DNA from: Heritagella_A intestinalis
GTDB taxonomy: Bacteria; Bacillota; Clostridia; Oscillospirales; Acutalibacteraceae
Direction of reading: 5' to 3'
DNA: 64,000 nucleotides
Assembly (NCBI GenBank): GCA_904418995.1
Contig: CAJFQF010000001.1
Span: 199,295 to 263,294, forward strand
Shown piece by piece: positions 42,460-51,156 of this stretch. The translations under genes were made by a program, and so were the position numbers. The notes under the pieces are model-generated. The model made no database searches. It was given only the letters and a program-made list of their open reading frames with translations, and was not told the origin of the DNA. Position 1 is the stretch's first letter. Every line of letters begins with the position of its first letter.

Positions 42460-45075
42460 GTGACGAAGGAAAAATACACCGTTACCGGCATGACCTGCGC
42501 TGCCTGCCAGGCCAACGTGACCCGGTGTGTCCAGAAGCTGGACGGCGTGGAGGACGTGGATGTGAGCCTGCTGGCCAATCAGATGACGGTGTCCTATGAT
42601 GAGACGAAAGTAAACCCGGAGAAGATCACCAGCGCCGTAGAAAAAATCGGCTATGGGGCTTTCCCGCAGGAGCAGCCCCAGGCTGGCAGCGGTAGCAAAC
42701 AAAATTTTCGCAGCCAATGGCAGGAACGCACTGGCCGGGCTGAGGAAGAGCGGAAACACATGAAGAACCGGCTCATCGCCTCGGTGATTCTGCTGGTGCC
42801 CCTGATGTATGTGGCTATGGGCCACATGATGGGGCTGCCGGTTCCCGACTTTTTAGTGGGCACGGAAAACGCCATGATTTCTGCCCTGGTGCAGCTGCTC
42901 CTCACCATTCCGGTGCTGTTTATCAACCGGCACTTTTACCAGAACGGCCTGAAGTCTCTGGTACATTTTGCCCCCAATATGGATTCCCTGGTGGCCATTG
43001 GCTCTGGGGCCTCCCTGGTCTATGGGCTCTTTGCCATGTTCCGCATGGCTTACGGCTTCGGTCACGGAGATATGGCCTTGGTGGAAGAATACGCCCACGC
43101 CTTATATTTTGAGTCCGCCGCCATGATTCTGACCTTGGTCACTGTGGGCAAATACCTGGAAGCCCGCTCCAAGTCCAAGACCTCCGATGCCCTGGGCAAG
43201 CTGGTGGATTTGGCTCCCAAAACAGCCGTGGTTCTCCGGGAGGGGGAAGAGTACACCATTCCCGCCGAGCAGGTTGTTGCCGGAGATACGGTGATTATCC
43301 GCCCCGGAGAGAGCATCCCGGTAGACGGCATCGTTTTAGAGGGACAGGGCTATGTGGACCAGTCCGCCATTACCGGGGAGAGCATCCCCGTGGAGAAGGG
43401 ACCTGGGGATACGGTAATTTCCGCCACCATCAACAAAAACGGTGCCTTCCGCTTCCGGGCTTCCCGGGTGGGGGAGGACACCACCCTCTCCCAGATTATC
43501 CGGCTGGTGGACGAGGCCGGGAGCTCCAAGGCCCCCATTGCCCGGCTGGCGGATAAGGTCAGCGGTATTTTTGTCCCGGTGGTCATCGCCATTGCCATTG
43601 TCACGGCCATTGTCTGGATGATTGCCGGGCAGGGGTTTGAATTCGCCCTATCCAACGCCATTTCCGTGTTGGTGATCTCCTGCCCCTGCGCCTTGGGGTT
43701 GGCCACCCCTGTGGCCATTATGGTGGGCACCGGCAAGGCCGCCGAAATGGGCATTCTCATTAAGTCCGCCGAGAGTCTGGAAAATCTCCACAATGTGGAT
43801 ACCATCGTGCTGGATAAGACCGGCACCATCACTTCCGGCCGCCCCGCTGTCACGGATATCCTGGTGTTGGAGCCGGGCCTGACAGAGAAAGACTTCTTAA
43901 CCCAGGCCGCAGCGGCAGAAGTTGGCAGCGAGCATCCTCTGGCCCAGGCCGTAGTGGAGCGGGCCAAGGGAGAGAGACTTTCCCTTCCCCAGGCGGAAGC
44001 CTTTGAGGCGGTGGCTGGCCGGGGCATCCGGGCCACGGTGGCAGGCCACCGCTATCTGGCGGGCAACGCTGCCTTCCTGCAAGAAAGCGGACTACCCGGT
44101 TGGGAAAACGCAGCTAGAGACCATATGGAACGCCTGGCCCGGGAAGGCAAGACCCCCCTGCTCTTTGTCCGGGACGGCAAGTTGGCCGGCATTATCGCCG
44201 TGGCGGATACTATCCGGGAAACCAGCCGGACCGCCATCCAACGGTTTGCCAAAATGGGCCTCCATGTGGTGATGCTTACCGGCGACAACAAAGTCACCGC
44301 TGAGGCCATCCGTCGGGAGCTGGATATTGAAGAGGCGATATCCGATGTGCTGCCTACGGAAAAAGAGGCCCATATCCGGGCTTTACAGGAGAAGGGACGC
44401 AAGGTGGCCATGGTGGGCGACGGCATTAACGACGCCCCGGCCCTGATGCGGGCGGACATCGGCATTGCCATCGGCGCCGGTACGGACATTGCCATTGAGT
44501 CGGCGGATGTGGTGCTCATGAAGGACTCCCTGGAGGACGTGGCCGAGGCCATTGATTTGAGCCGGGCCGTGGTGCGGAACATCCACATGAACCTGTTCTG
44601 GGCCTTCTTCTACAATGTCCTGGGTATTCCTCTGGCTGCCGGCGTGCTGTATCCGGCCTTCCAGCTCCGGCTGAGCCCCATGATTGGCTCCGCCGCCATG
44701 AGCCTGAGTTCCGTTTGCGTAGTGACTAACGCCCTGCGCCTGCGGTTCTTCCATAAAAAGAAAGGAAGCGCAGCCCTTCCGGAAGCGGAAGCGGTTCCTG
44801 CTCCCGAAACCATGAAAACTGCCGGGGAACAGCCGGTAAAACAGAAAGGAATGAATGATATGAAAAAAGTATTGACCGTTGACGGTATGATGTGCGCTCA
44901 CTGCCAGATGCATGTGCAGAAGGCTCTGGCCGGTGTAGACGGCGTGGAGAGCGCCCAGGTAGACCTGGAGAACAAGCTGGCCCACGTGACCCTCTCCAAG
45001 GACGTGCCGGACCAGGTGCTGATGGACGCCGTCACAGAGGCCGGCTATACGCCGGTGAGCTGCCAGGTCGAGTAA
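42460..45075 (+). CDS. copA: Copper-exporting P-type ATPase CopA fused to CopZ-like domain
   Basis: This pump exports Cu(I). The 871-residue protein has an N-terminal metal-binding domain (GMTCAACQ, residues 10-17) and eight membrane helices. The machinery is complete: TGES, metal site SCPCALGLATP, phosphorylation site DKTGTIT, SEHPLAQ and GDGINDAP, then NVLGIPLAAG and MIGSAAMSLSS. Unusually, after a charged linker a second metal-binding domain (VDGMMCAHCQMHV) closes the chain. That last 71-residue part equals a free-standing CopZ chaperone and keeps its own ribosome binding site and ATG (44860). It is co-transcribed with csoR. Confidence 0.94.
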   Translation: MTKEKYTVTGMTCAACQANVTRCVQKLDGVEDVDVSLLANQMTVSYDETKVNPEKITSAVEKIGYGAFPQEQPQAGSGSKQNFRSQWQERTGRAEEERKHMKNRLIASVILLVPLMYVAMGHMMGLPVPDFLVGTENAMISALVQLLLTIPVLFINRHFYQNGLKSLVHFAPNMDSLVAIGSGASLVYGLFAMFRMAYGFGHGDMALVEEYAHALYFESAAMILTLVTVGKYLEARSKSKTSDALGKLVDLAPKTAVVLREGEEYTIPAEQVVAGDTVIIRPGESIPVDGIVLEGQGYVDQSAITGESIPVEKGPGDTVISATINKNGAFRFRASRVGEDTTLSQIIRLVDEAGSSKAPIARLADKVSGIFVPVVIAIAIVTAIVWMIAGQGFEFALSNAISVLVISCPCALGLATPVAIMVGTGKAAEMGILIKSAESLENLHNVDTIVLDKTGTITSGRPAVTDILVLEPGLTEKDFLTQAAAAEVGSEHPLAQAVVERAKGERLSLPQAEAFEAVAGRGIRATVAGHRYLAGNAAFLQESGLPGWENAARDHMERLAREGKTPLLFVRDGKLAGIIAVADTIRETSRTAIQRFAKMGLHVVMLTGDNKVTAEAIRRELDIEEAISDVLPTEKEAHIRALQEKGRKVAMVGDGINDAPALMRADIGIAIGAGTDIAIESADVVLMKDSLEDVAEAIDLSRAVVRNIHMNLFWAFFYNVLGIPLAAGVLYPAFQLRLSPMIGSAAMSLSSVCVVTNALRLRFFHKKKGSAALPEAEAVPAPETMKTAGEQPVKQKGMNDMKKVLTVDGMMCAHCQMHVQKALAGVDGVESAQVDLENKLAHVTLSKDVPDQVLMDAVTEAGYTPVSCQVE
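44860..45075 (+). CDS. copZ: Possible internal translation product: CopZ-like copper chaperone
   Basis: Within the 3' end of copA, in the same frame, ATG 44860 is preceded by AGAAAGGA with 9-bp spacing. Translation from it would give a 71-residue CopZ-like protein (MKKVLTVDGMMCAHCQMHVQ...) with the MCAHC copper site. The linker just before it (KQKGMNDM) looks like a translated former intergenic ribosome binding site. This suggests that a separate copZ was fused by loss of the copA stop, and that both fused and free forms may be made. Internal initiation is an inference. Confidence 0.5.
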   Translation: MKKVLTVDGMMCAHCQMHVQKALAGVDGVESAQVDLENKLAHVTLSKDVPDQVLMDAVTEAGYTPVSCQVE

Positions 45076-45118
45076 GAGCCGAAAAAACTGGATAAACCAG
45101 CACAGACCTGTATACATG

Positions 45119-45156
45119 AGGCCCTCACCGGAGAAATTTCTCGGTGAGGGCCTTTC
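45119..45156 (+). terminator. Terminator of csoR-copA
   Basis: AGGCCCTCACCG pairs with CGGTGAGGGCCT, with a GAAATTTC inner hairpin and a short T-rich tail. Confidence 0.75.
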
Positions 45157-45242
45157 TGGTTTTCCGCTGAGAGGCGAAATCCCTGCATAGCCTTTTCCAA
45201 ACCTGCATACACATGGAACAAAAAGCATGTGGGGGGATTGGC

Positions 45243-45500
45243 GTGAAAGGTATCGTGGAAGAGCGGGCGGTGGAGTTGGGCAATTATATTTTAGAGAATC
45301 GCACCACTGTGCGGCGTGCCGCCAAAAAGTTTGGAGTCAGCAAGAGCACGGTTCACAAGGATGTGTCGGAACGGCTGCGGCGCGTCAATCCTCAGCTGTA
45401 TCAGGAAGTGAAGGGGATTCTGGAAATCAACAAGGCTCAGCGCCATATTCGTGGAGGCCTGGCCACCAAGCGCAAATACGAGCTCCAACGGCGGAGATAA
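45243..45500 (+). CDS. spoIIID: Sporulation transcription regulator SpoIIID
   Basis: SpoIIID is a mother-cell DNA-binding protein that adjusts sigma-E and sigma-K gene expression during sporulation. The GTG at 45243 is chosen because GGGGGG lies about 7 bp before it and the product then aligns from its first residues with SpoIIID (VKGIVEERAVELGNYILENR). The 85-residue length is typical. The helix-turn-helix is TVRRAAKKFGVSKSTVHKDV, and the C-terminal basic region (RHIRGGLATKRKYE) contacts DNA in homologues. Its presence points to a spore-forming lineage. Confidence 0.92.
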   Translation: MKGIVEERAVELGNYILENRTTVRRAAKKFGVSKSTVHKDVSERLRRVNPQLYQEVKGILEINKAQRHIRGGLATKRKYELQRRR

Positions 45501-45502
45501 CA

Positions 45503-45554
45503 CAACAGCCCCCGCTCCTTCCCTTACATAGGGATTGGGGCGGGGGCTGCTGTG
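45503..45554. terminator. Long hairpin between convergent genes
   Basis: CAGCCCCCGC and GCGGGGGCTG with an extended CACAA/CTGTG base lie between spoIIID and the UspA-like gene. No long T run follows on either strand, so its strength as a terminator is uncertain. Confidence 0.5.
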
Positions 45555-45617
45555 AAAATAAATTAGGAAAATGGTTGAATCAAAAAGGATCCTTGCAGAC
45601 GATTGGAATGTTCCCCT

Positions 45618-46079
45618 TTACAGAGTCTGGGGCGCGGCCAGCATGGGCGCGCCGCAGTCCTCGGAATCAGGACATATATTATAGACGACCCCTTCTTTGG
45701 AAACCATGGAAATGGGGATAGAAGGGAGCATTTGATGGATGGTATCGACAAAGCCGTTGATAGGAGCCTCCGCCATGCCTGTGACCACATGGATGGCCCC
45801 CACTTGTTTGATGAAGCCCACTGTCATCAGGGCTGCCTCATCGTGAAAAAACACTGTCATTTCTGCATGGGCGTCCCGGGCGGTTTGGCGGAGATATTCC
45901 AGCTCTTCGCCGATTTGATACCCCAAAGAGGTGGGCTGGACCGATAGCACCTGCAATTCCACCTGGTGGGCATCCGCCAACTGCCGGCCAGTGCGGATCA
46001 GCCGGTCGCAGTCCTTTTGACCAGTGACGCAGACCAGAACGGACGTATGTTTTGGCAGTGTTTTTTTGTGGTTTTTCAC
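45618..46079 (-). CDS. UspA-like universal stress domain protein
   Basis: This 153-residue cytoplasmic protein has the Rossmann-like UspA fold: first strand TSVLVCVTGQKDCDRLIRTG, then ADAHQVELQVLSVQPTS, then the C-terminal IHVVTGMAEAPINGFVDTIH, which resembles the nucleotide-binding loop region of the family, though the classical G-2X-G-9X-G(S/T) is not exact. The N-terminal pattern is close to the UspA-like module of KdpD sensor kinases. No partner gene adjoins it. A role in stress or nucleotide sensing is a family-level guess. Confidence 0.65.
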   Translation of the reverse strand: MKNHKKTLPKHTSVLVCVTGQKDCDRLIRTGRQLADAHQVELQVLSVQPTSLGYQIGEELEYLRQTARDAHAEMTVFFHDEAALMTVGFIKQVGAIHVVTGMAEAPINGFVDTIHQMLPSIPISMVSKEGVVYNICPDSEDCGAPMLAAPQTL

Positions 46080-46339
46080 CTTGCAGCCTCCTTTCCAAAT
46101 AAAAAATAATTTTGTGGGAATTTGTCGCCATTTGCTGGTGTAACGGCATGCTTCTGCTTAAATACACGGAAAGTATACCTAAGAAGTCGAAAAATTAGTA
46201 TAATTCCCCTATATCAGTATATTCCTTTTTGAATATTTTATGGTAACGGGCAATGTATAAAATGTTAATATTTTTTGAACGGGAAAACGAGAACAATCGA
46301 GCTTTCCGAGACCTCGCCAAGGAGTTTTTTAGGGGAATT

Positions 46340-47707
46340 TCAGGGCAATTTATCGGAATTTTTCTTTTCCAGCTTTTTGGCTAGAGTGCGCCCCCTCTTT
46401 TTGTCCGCATAGATGGTGCGCTGGGTAACGATGGTGTTGCCCCGTTCAAACATCTCGTTGAGCATGGAAAAGTAGCTGCCCGGGGTGGCGATGGCGTTGA
46501 CCCGGAGGATGTCCAGGCCGGCGGGGCCGATAATGGCGTCGGCCAGCTGGACGCAGTTGGTGTTGATGGCGAAGTATTTCCGGAAGGGCCCGGATTTCAC
46601 TTTAAAAATTTTAGCGCCGGTGGCCTTGACCAGGCGGCTGGCAGGGTCGGGACCCTTGCGCTTGACCGTCAGGCCGGCCTGTTTCTTTTCCCAGTCGCTC
46701 TGCCAGGGAACCAGGACCTGAGAGAGCTCCCGGAGTTTGGCCTCCACAATTTCACGCTCCCGGTGGGTAATGTGCAGACCAAAGCCCACCAGTACCTTGC
46801 GTTCAAAGGACAGGCAGTGGCGCAGGTAGGGCCCGGCCGAGGCCACTGCCACCGTGCCGTCGCTGACCATTCCGAAAAACCGGTGGGAATGATGGTCGTA
46901 GCAGCCATAGGAGTACACCGTATCGTCCAGGCGAATGTCCACATGGCCCATGCGGCCAAAGCCCTGGTCGGAAAGATGGATAAACACCTCCAGGGCAGGC
47001 TTTCCCTCCCCGGGTTCCTGGGTCTCCCGGAGAACGCCGCCTTTATCCTGATGGGTGAGGAAGTACTGATTGAATTCATCAATGAGCCGGCTAGGCAAAA
47101 AGGCCGTTACAAACATAGGCAGGGCAATACGAACTTTTCGCTTCACCCGGTCTCCCAGCTGGTTGGACAAAAACAGGCTGGAAATAAAATCCACGAGAAG
47201 GGAGACGGCATAGAGGATCAGATAAACGCCTGCCAGACTGAAAACCGTGGGCAGCTGCATAGAGGGGTCTGCTATCAGGAGAACGCCGAAAATCAGGGAG
47301 AGAAGGGAGGCGAAGCTGTTGCGGAATTTTCCCGACAGGTTTTCCACCCAGCATTGGGCGGCAATAGCACCTCGGGCCAGGCCGCTGAGGAGAAACCACA
47401 AACCGAACACAATCCCCGCCGGCAGGGTAAAGACAGCGGGATATATTGCTGCCAAAACAGCCAGAAGGCCAAATCCCGCCAAGGAGAGGATTGCCGGCAG
47501 AGTTTTACCCTCCGGCAGAAGCTGCAAAAACCGGGCAATGCCGGCAATGGCCAGGGCGCCTGCGGCGGCTGCCTGTAAAAACTGGAAGGCCAGGGGGCCA
47601 TCTGCCAGGGTGAGGATACCGAAGGCCAGGAACAGTACCGCCTGCAGGAGTTCCAGCCAGGGCCCGGCGGCGGAGGCCCACTTTTTAGAACGGAAAAATT
47701 GGCGCAT
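46340..47707 (-). CDS. HdeD-like membrane domain fused to a papain-like domain
   Basis: This 455-residue protein has two halves. The N-terminal part (about 1-185) holds five or six helices in repeated pairs (LLQAVLFLAFGILTLADGPL, IVFGLWFLLSGLARGAIAA, LLSLIFGVLLIADP), as in HdeD/DUF308 membrane proteins. The C-terminal part (about 215-440) resembles permuted NlpC/P60 (papain-like) domains: GFGRMGHVDIRLDDTVYSYG with a candidate catalytic His, and INTNCVQLADAIIG with a candidate catalytic Cys. I infer a membrane-tethered thiol hydrolase or lipid-modifying enzyme; whether it faces in or out is unclear. Confidence 0.6.
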   Translation of the reverse strand: MRQFFRSKKWASAAGPWLELLQAVLFLAFGILTLADGPLAFQFLQAAAAGALAIAGIARFLQLLPEGKTLPAILSLAGFGLLAVLAAIYPAVFTLPAGIVFGLWFLLSGLARGAIAAQCWVENLSGKFRNSFASLLSLIFGVLLIADPSMQLPTVFSLAGVYLILYAVSLLVDFISSLFLSNQLGDRVKRKVRIALPMFVTAFLPSRLIDEFNQYFLTHQDKGGVLRETQEPGEGKPALEVFIHLSDQGFGRMGHVDIRLDDTVYSYGCYDHHSHRFFGMVSDGTVAVASAGPYLRHCLSFERKVLVGFGLHITHREREIVEAKLRELSQVLVPWQSDWEKKQAGLTVKRKGPDPASRLVKATGAKIFKVKSGPFRKYFAINTNCVQLADAIIGPAGLDILRVNAIATPGSYFSMLNEMFERGNTIVTQRTIYADKKRGRTLAKKLEKKNSDKLP

Positions 47708-47746
47708 GAGGGCGTTCCCTCCTTAAATTTACATCAAATATCAGGC

Positions 47747-48253
47747 TCAGTCCGGCTGGTACCGCTTGGAGCGAAAATGGACATCGTACCGGCGCACCAT
47801 GTCCCAGAAGGCCGGGGAGTGGTCGTGGTGCACCAGGTGGCACAGCTCATGAACCACCACCGAATCGATAAATTCCGGCGGCTGCTCTGCCAGCAGGAAG
47901 GAAAAATGCACCTTCCCAGTGGAGGAACAGCTCCCCCAGCGCTTTTGGGCGGAGGTGACGCTGACAGAGGTAGGGGTGACCCCCATGAGCCGGGCGAAGT
48001 GCTCCACCCGGGGGCGCACCCGCTCCAGGGTCCGGGCCTTCATTTGGGCGATTTCCGCCGGGGAATAGGTGCGGGGCGGCGCAAACTGGGCCATGCGGGC
48101 CTGTTTTTCCGCAATCCAGCTTTCCTTTTGCCGGAGAAAGGCTTCAATTTGCGGAACGCTCATGCGCAGCGGCGCGCGCACCCGGAGAGCGCCGCCGGGA
48201 AGCACGGAGATTTCCAGGGTTTTCCGCCGGGAGCGGATGAGTTCATATTCCAC
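47747..48253 (-). CDS. YgjP-like zinc metalloprotease domain protein
   Basis: The GTG at 48253 is taken as start because AAAGGAGG lies 6-7 bp upstream. The 168-residue protein matches the YgjP/DUF45 family: N-terminal strands (ELIRSRRKTLEISVLPGGAL, RVRAPLRMS), the block VTSAQKRWGSCSSTGKVHFS and the zinc motif VVHELCHLVHHDHSPAFW, where HELCH supplies the two His and Glu. The family is predicted to be a peptidase, but its cellular substrate is not known. It stands alone, 40 bp from the fusion gene downstream. Confidence 0.88.
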   Translation of the reverse strand: MEYELIRSRRKTLEISVLPGGALRVRAPLRMSVPQIEAFLRQKESWIAEKQARMAQFAPPRTYSPAEIAQMKARTLERVRPRVEHFARLMGVTPTSVSVTSAQKRWGSCSSTGKVHFSFLLAEQPPEFIDSVVVHELCHLVHHDHSPAFWDMVRRYDVHFRSKRYQPD

Positions 48254-48393
48254 AGTGGGCCTCCTTTGCAAAACAGCCGGTTTGATGTATAATGACTTCT
48301 GACAGTTAGTATAACACAAAACCGCCAGAACAGCATCCTTTTTCCACAGGGAAGCTGCCGGCAGTTAAAAAATTCGCGAAAGAAGTGACCCGA

Positions 48394-49476
48394 ATGATCT
48401 GCCTGCAAAGAGAAAGAGCGCAGAAAGTGATGGAAGCCATGAAATCCCAGGGGTTCTCTCAAATGCTGGTTAGCTCCACGGAGTCGGTTTATTACCTCAC
48501 CGGCCTGTGGGTGGAGCCCATGGAGCGTTTGCTGGCCCTGTATCTCAACACCGACGGCCAGTGTGTGCTGTTCGGCAACGCCCTGTTTGGGGTGACCCAG
48601 GCCCGGGGAATGGAGCTGCAAATCCACACCGACGATGATGACCCGGTGGCGGACATCGCCAAAACCGTGGCGGATGGCCCGCTGGGGGTGGACAAGGATT
48701 GGCCCAGCCGGTTTTTGCTGCGGCTCATGGAGCTGCGGCCCCAGGTGCGCCCCATGGTGGGGTCCGCGCCGGTGGACGAGGCCCGGAAGCAGAAGGACGA
48801 GACAGAGCGCCAGGCCATGCGGGCGGCCTCTGCGGTGAATGACCAGGTCATGGCCCAGATCATCGGGGAACTGCGGGAAGGGGTCACAGAGGCGGAGATG
48901 GCCGCCCGGGTGGAGGCCCTGTTCCGGGAGCACGGCGGGGAGCGCTCCAACGAGGGCCAGCTGGTGTGCTTTGGCGCCAACGGCGCAGACCCCCACCACG
49001 CCCCGGTAAACGACACCCTCAAGGCCGGGGACAGTGTGGTGCTGGACATCTTCAACCCCATCGGCCGCTATTGGTGCGACATGACCCGCACGGTGTTCTG
49101 GAAAGAGGTTTCCCAGGAGCAGCGCCGGGTATATGAGACGGTGAAGGCGGCCAACCTGGCGGCGGAGGCCGTAATCCGCCCGGGGGTCAAGCTGTGCGAC
49201 GTGGACCGGGCGGCCCGGCAGGTCATTGAAGGGGCGGGCTACGGCCCCTATTTTACCCACCGGCTGGGCCACGGCTGCGGCCTTTCCTGCCATGAGCCCC
49301 CGGACAACAGCGCTTCCAGTTTGGCCATTGCCCAGCCGGGGATGGTGTTCTCCGTGGAGCCGGGAATTTATCTGCCGGGAAAATTCGGCGTGCGGATTGA
49401 GGATTTGGTGTTGGTGACGGAAACCGGCTGTGAGGTGCTGAATCACTATTCCAAAGACTTGCAAGTTCTGGAATAA
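48394..49476 (+). CDS. M24B metallopeptidase (Xaa-Pro peptidase)
   Basis: A cytoplasmic 360-residue aminopeptidase or dipeptidase for bonds next to proline. It has a short creatinase-type N-terminal domain (about 1-125; STESVYYLTGLWVEPMERLL) and a pita-bread domain with all five metal ligands: Asp in VVLDIFNPIGRYWCDMTRTV (two), His in HRLGHGCGLSCHEPP, Glu in FSVEPGIYLPGKFG and Glu in VRIEDLVLV. It is the short two-domain type, unlike the long paralogue at 32.1 kb. ATG 48394 is used; a GTG nine bases earlier is possible. A structured spacer follows. Confidence 0.9.
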   Translation: MICLQRERAQKVMEAMKSQGFSQMLVSSTESVYYLTGLWVEPMERLLALYLNTDGQCVLFGNALFGVTQARGMELQIHTDDDDPVADIAKTVADGPLGVDKDWPSRFLLRLMELRPQVRPMVGSAPVDEARKQKDETERQAMRAASAVNDQVMAQIIGELREGVTEAEMAARVEALFREHGGERSNEGQLVCFGANGADPHHAPVNDTLKAGDSVVLDIFNPIGRYWCDMTRTVFWKEVSQEQRRVYETVKAANLAAEAVIRPGVKLCDVDRAARQVIEGAGYGPYFTHRLGHGCGLSCHEPPDNSASSLAIAQPGMVFSVEPGIYLPGKFGVRIEDLVLVTETGCEVLNHYSKDLQVLE

Positions 49477-49560
49477 CCAGGCTAAGCCTGGACGCAGGCC
49501 GCGAGGAAACTGGGTGTAAAAAACGACCTCGCCCCCGCGTAAGCGGGCAGGCGGGAATTT
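49477..49560. repeat. Structured intergenic element with three hairpins
   Basis: CCAGGCTAAGCCTGG (49477-49491) begins at the stop codon. Next come GCGAGG/CCTCGC (49501-49506 with 49527-49532) and CCCGC/GCGGG (49534-49547). There is no T-tail terminator. The hairpin-dense form suggests a dispersed palindromic element or a processed leader between the peptidase and patatin genes. I do not recognise a family. Confidence 0.45.
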
Positions 49561-49582
49561 TATCGATAAGGAAGGAATGCAC

Positions 49583-50446
49583 ATGAAAATTGGACTGGTA
49601 CTGGAAGGCGGCGGGATGCGCGGCCTGTATACCGCCGGGGTGCTGGATACCCTGATGGCGGAAAACTGGCGGCCCCACTATGTGGTGGGGGTCTCCGCCG
49701 GGGCCTGCCACGCCGCCTCCTTTGTCAGCGGCCAGCGGGGGCGGGCCTACCGCACCAATATGGATTATCTGGGGGACAGCCGCTATTTGAGCTTTCGGAA
49801 CTATCTGAAAACCGGCTCTCTCTTCGGCATGAAGTTCATCTTTGAGACCGTCCCCGACCACCTGGACCCCTATGATTACGAGGCCATGCTGGCCTCCCCC
49901 ATAGACTATGAAATCGGCGTCACAGATGTGGATACCGGGAAAGGGGTGTTCTATTCCAAAGAGGCCCTGTACCACGACTGCACCCTGCTGTCGGCCTCTT
50001 CCTCCATTCCGGTGTTTTCCCCCATTGTGGAGTACCAGGGACACCGCTTCCTGGACGGCGGCGTGGCCGCGCCCATCCCCGTGGAGCGGGCCCTGGAAAA
50101 GGGCTGCGATTTCATTGTGGCGGTGCTCACCCGGGACCGCCAGTATGTGAAGAAGCCCGAGAGCTTCCGGCATGTCTATCAGCGGGTGTTCCGGAAATAT
50201 CCCCATATGATGCAGGCCCTGGACAACCGCCATAAAGTCTATGGAAAATCCCGTGAGCTCCTTTTCCGGCTGGAAAAGCAGGGGAAGGCTCTAGTCATCG
50301 CCCCGGAAACCCCGGTTCTTCTGAGCCGGTTTGAGAAGGACCGGGACAAGCTCAACGCCCTCTACGTCCAGGGCCAGCAGGAGTGCCGCCGCTTGGTGGA
50401 CGCCGGGAAGCTCCCTCCTTCTGCGGGGAAGCAACAGGAGGGCTGA
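49583..50446 (+). CDS. Patatin-like phospholipase (RssA type)
   Basis: This 287-residue protein has the Ser-Asp dyad of the patatin family: oxyanion loop LVLEGGGMRGLYTAGVLD near the N-terminus, the nucleophile elbow GVSAGACHAASF, and the Asp in FLDGGVAAPIP. It is predicted to hydrolyse acyl ester bonds in lipids at the inner membrane surface, though substrates of bacterial RssA-type enzymes are poorly defined. ATG 49583 is preferred because AAGGAAGG is too close to the ATG at 49577. The next gene begins 3 bp after the stop. Confidence 0.9.
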   Translation: MKIGLVLEGGGMRGLYTAGVLDTLMAENWRPHYVVGVSAGACHAASFVSGQRGRAYRTNMDYLGDSRYLSFRNYLKTGSLFGMKFIFETVPDHLDPYDYEAMLASPIDYEIGVTDVDTGKGVFYSKEALYHDCTLLSASSSIPVFSPIVEYQGHRFLDGGVAAPIPVERALEKGCDFIVAVLTRDRQYVKKPESFRHVYQRVFRKYPHMMQALDNRHKVYGKSRELLFRLEKQGKALVIAPETPVLLSRFEKDRDKLNALYVQGQQECRRLVDAGKLPPSAGKQQEG

Positions 50447-50448
50447 AC

Positions 50449-51156
50449 TTGGGACTGCTGAAAAAATGGCTCCGGAAGCCGGAGCGGGAAATCACCATTC
50501 ATGAGACGCTGCTGGTGGGCATCTGTCTGGCCGCTGCCGGCGGGTTTCTGGACGCCTATACCTATACCCTGCGGGGCGGGGTGTTCGCCAACGCCCAAAC
50601 CGGGAATCTGGTGCTCCTGGCCCTGCGGGCCGCCCAGGGGGATTGGCAGGGGGCCTTTTACTATGTTATCCCGGTGCTGGCCTTTTTCTGCGGCATCCTT
50701 CTCACCGAGACCATCAAGCTGCGGACCTCAGACCGGCATTTTCTTCTGTGGCAGCACTTCTCCCTGCTGGTGGAGATGGCGTTGCTGGCGGTGGTGGGCT
50801 TTTTGCCCCTGTCTGTCCCGGATGCGGTGGTGAATGTGACCATCTCCTTTGTGTGTTCCGTCCAGGTGCAGAGCTTCCGTAAAACCCGGGGCCTGCCCTA
50901 TGCTACCACCATGTGTACCGGCAACCTGCGCTCCGCCGCCGACTGCTTTTCGGTGTTCCTCTTTCAGAAGGACCCCCTGGCCCTGCGCAGCTGCCTGCGG
51001 TATTTGCTGATTATTTTCTGCTTCTGCGCCGGGGCGGCGGCGGGAGCCGGCTGCTCCCGGTGGCTGGGAGCCGGGGCTGTGTGGCTCTGCTGCGGCGCTT
51101 TGGGGTTGGTATTTGCGGTCATGGCTTTGGGAAAAAAGGCCCTGGCCCAGATGTAA
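50449..51156 (+). CDS. DUF1275 (YoaK-type) membrane protein
   Basis: A TTG at 50449 is the likely start: AGGAGGG is 6 bp upstream, overlapping the end of the patatin gene, so translation is coupled. The 235-residue protein has about six helices and the family's hallmark block GGFLDAYTYTLRGGVFANAQTGNLVLLAL. The second conserved region is SFRKTRGLPYATTMCTGNLR. The function of DUF1275 proteins is unknown; they are often guessed to be transporters. Close coupling to a patatin is a context clue but not proof of a joint role. Confidence 0.85.
   Translation: MGLLKKWLRKPEREITIHETLLVGICLAAAGGFLDAYTYTLRGGVFANAQTGNLVLLALRAAQGDWQGAFYYVIPVLAFFCGILLTETIKLRTSDRHFLLWQHFSLLVEMALLAVVGFLPLSVPDAVVNVTISFVCSVQVQSFRKTRGLPYATTMCTGNLRSAADCFSVFLFQKDPLALRSCLRYLLIIFCFCAGAAAGAGCSRWLGAGAVWLCCGALGLVFAVMALGKKALAQM

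Noticed and set aside
42460..45075. CopA-CopZ fusion as a frameshift or sequencing error
   Set aside because: The frame is continuous through the linker with no stop or frame change visible, so the fusion is taken as real; only re-sequencing could overturn this.
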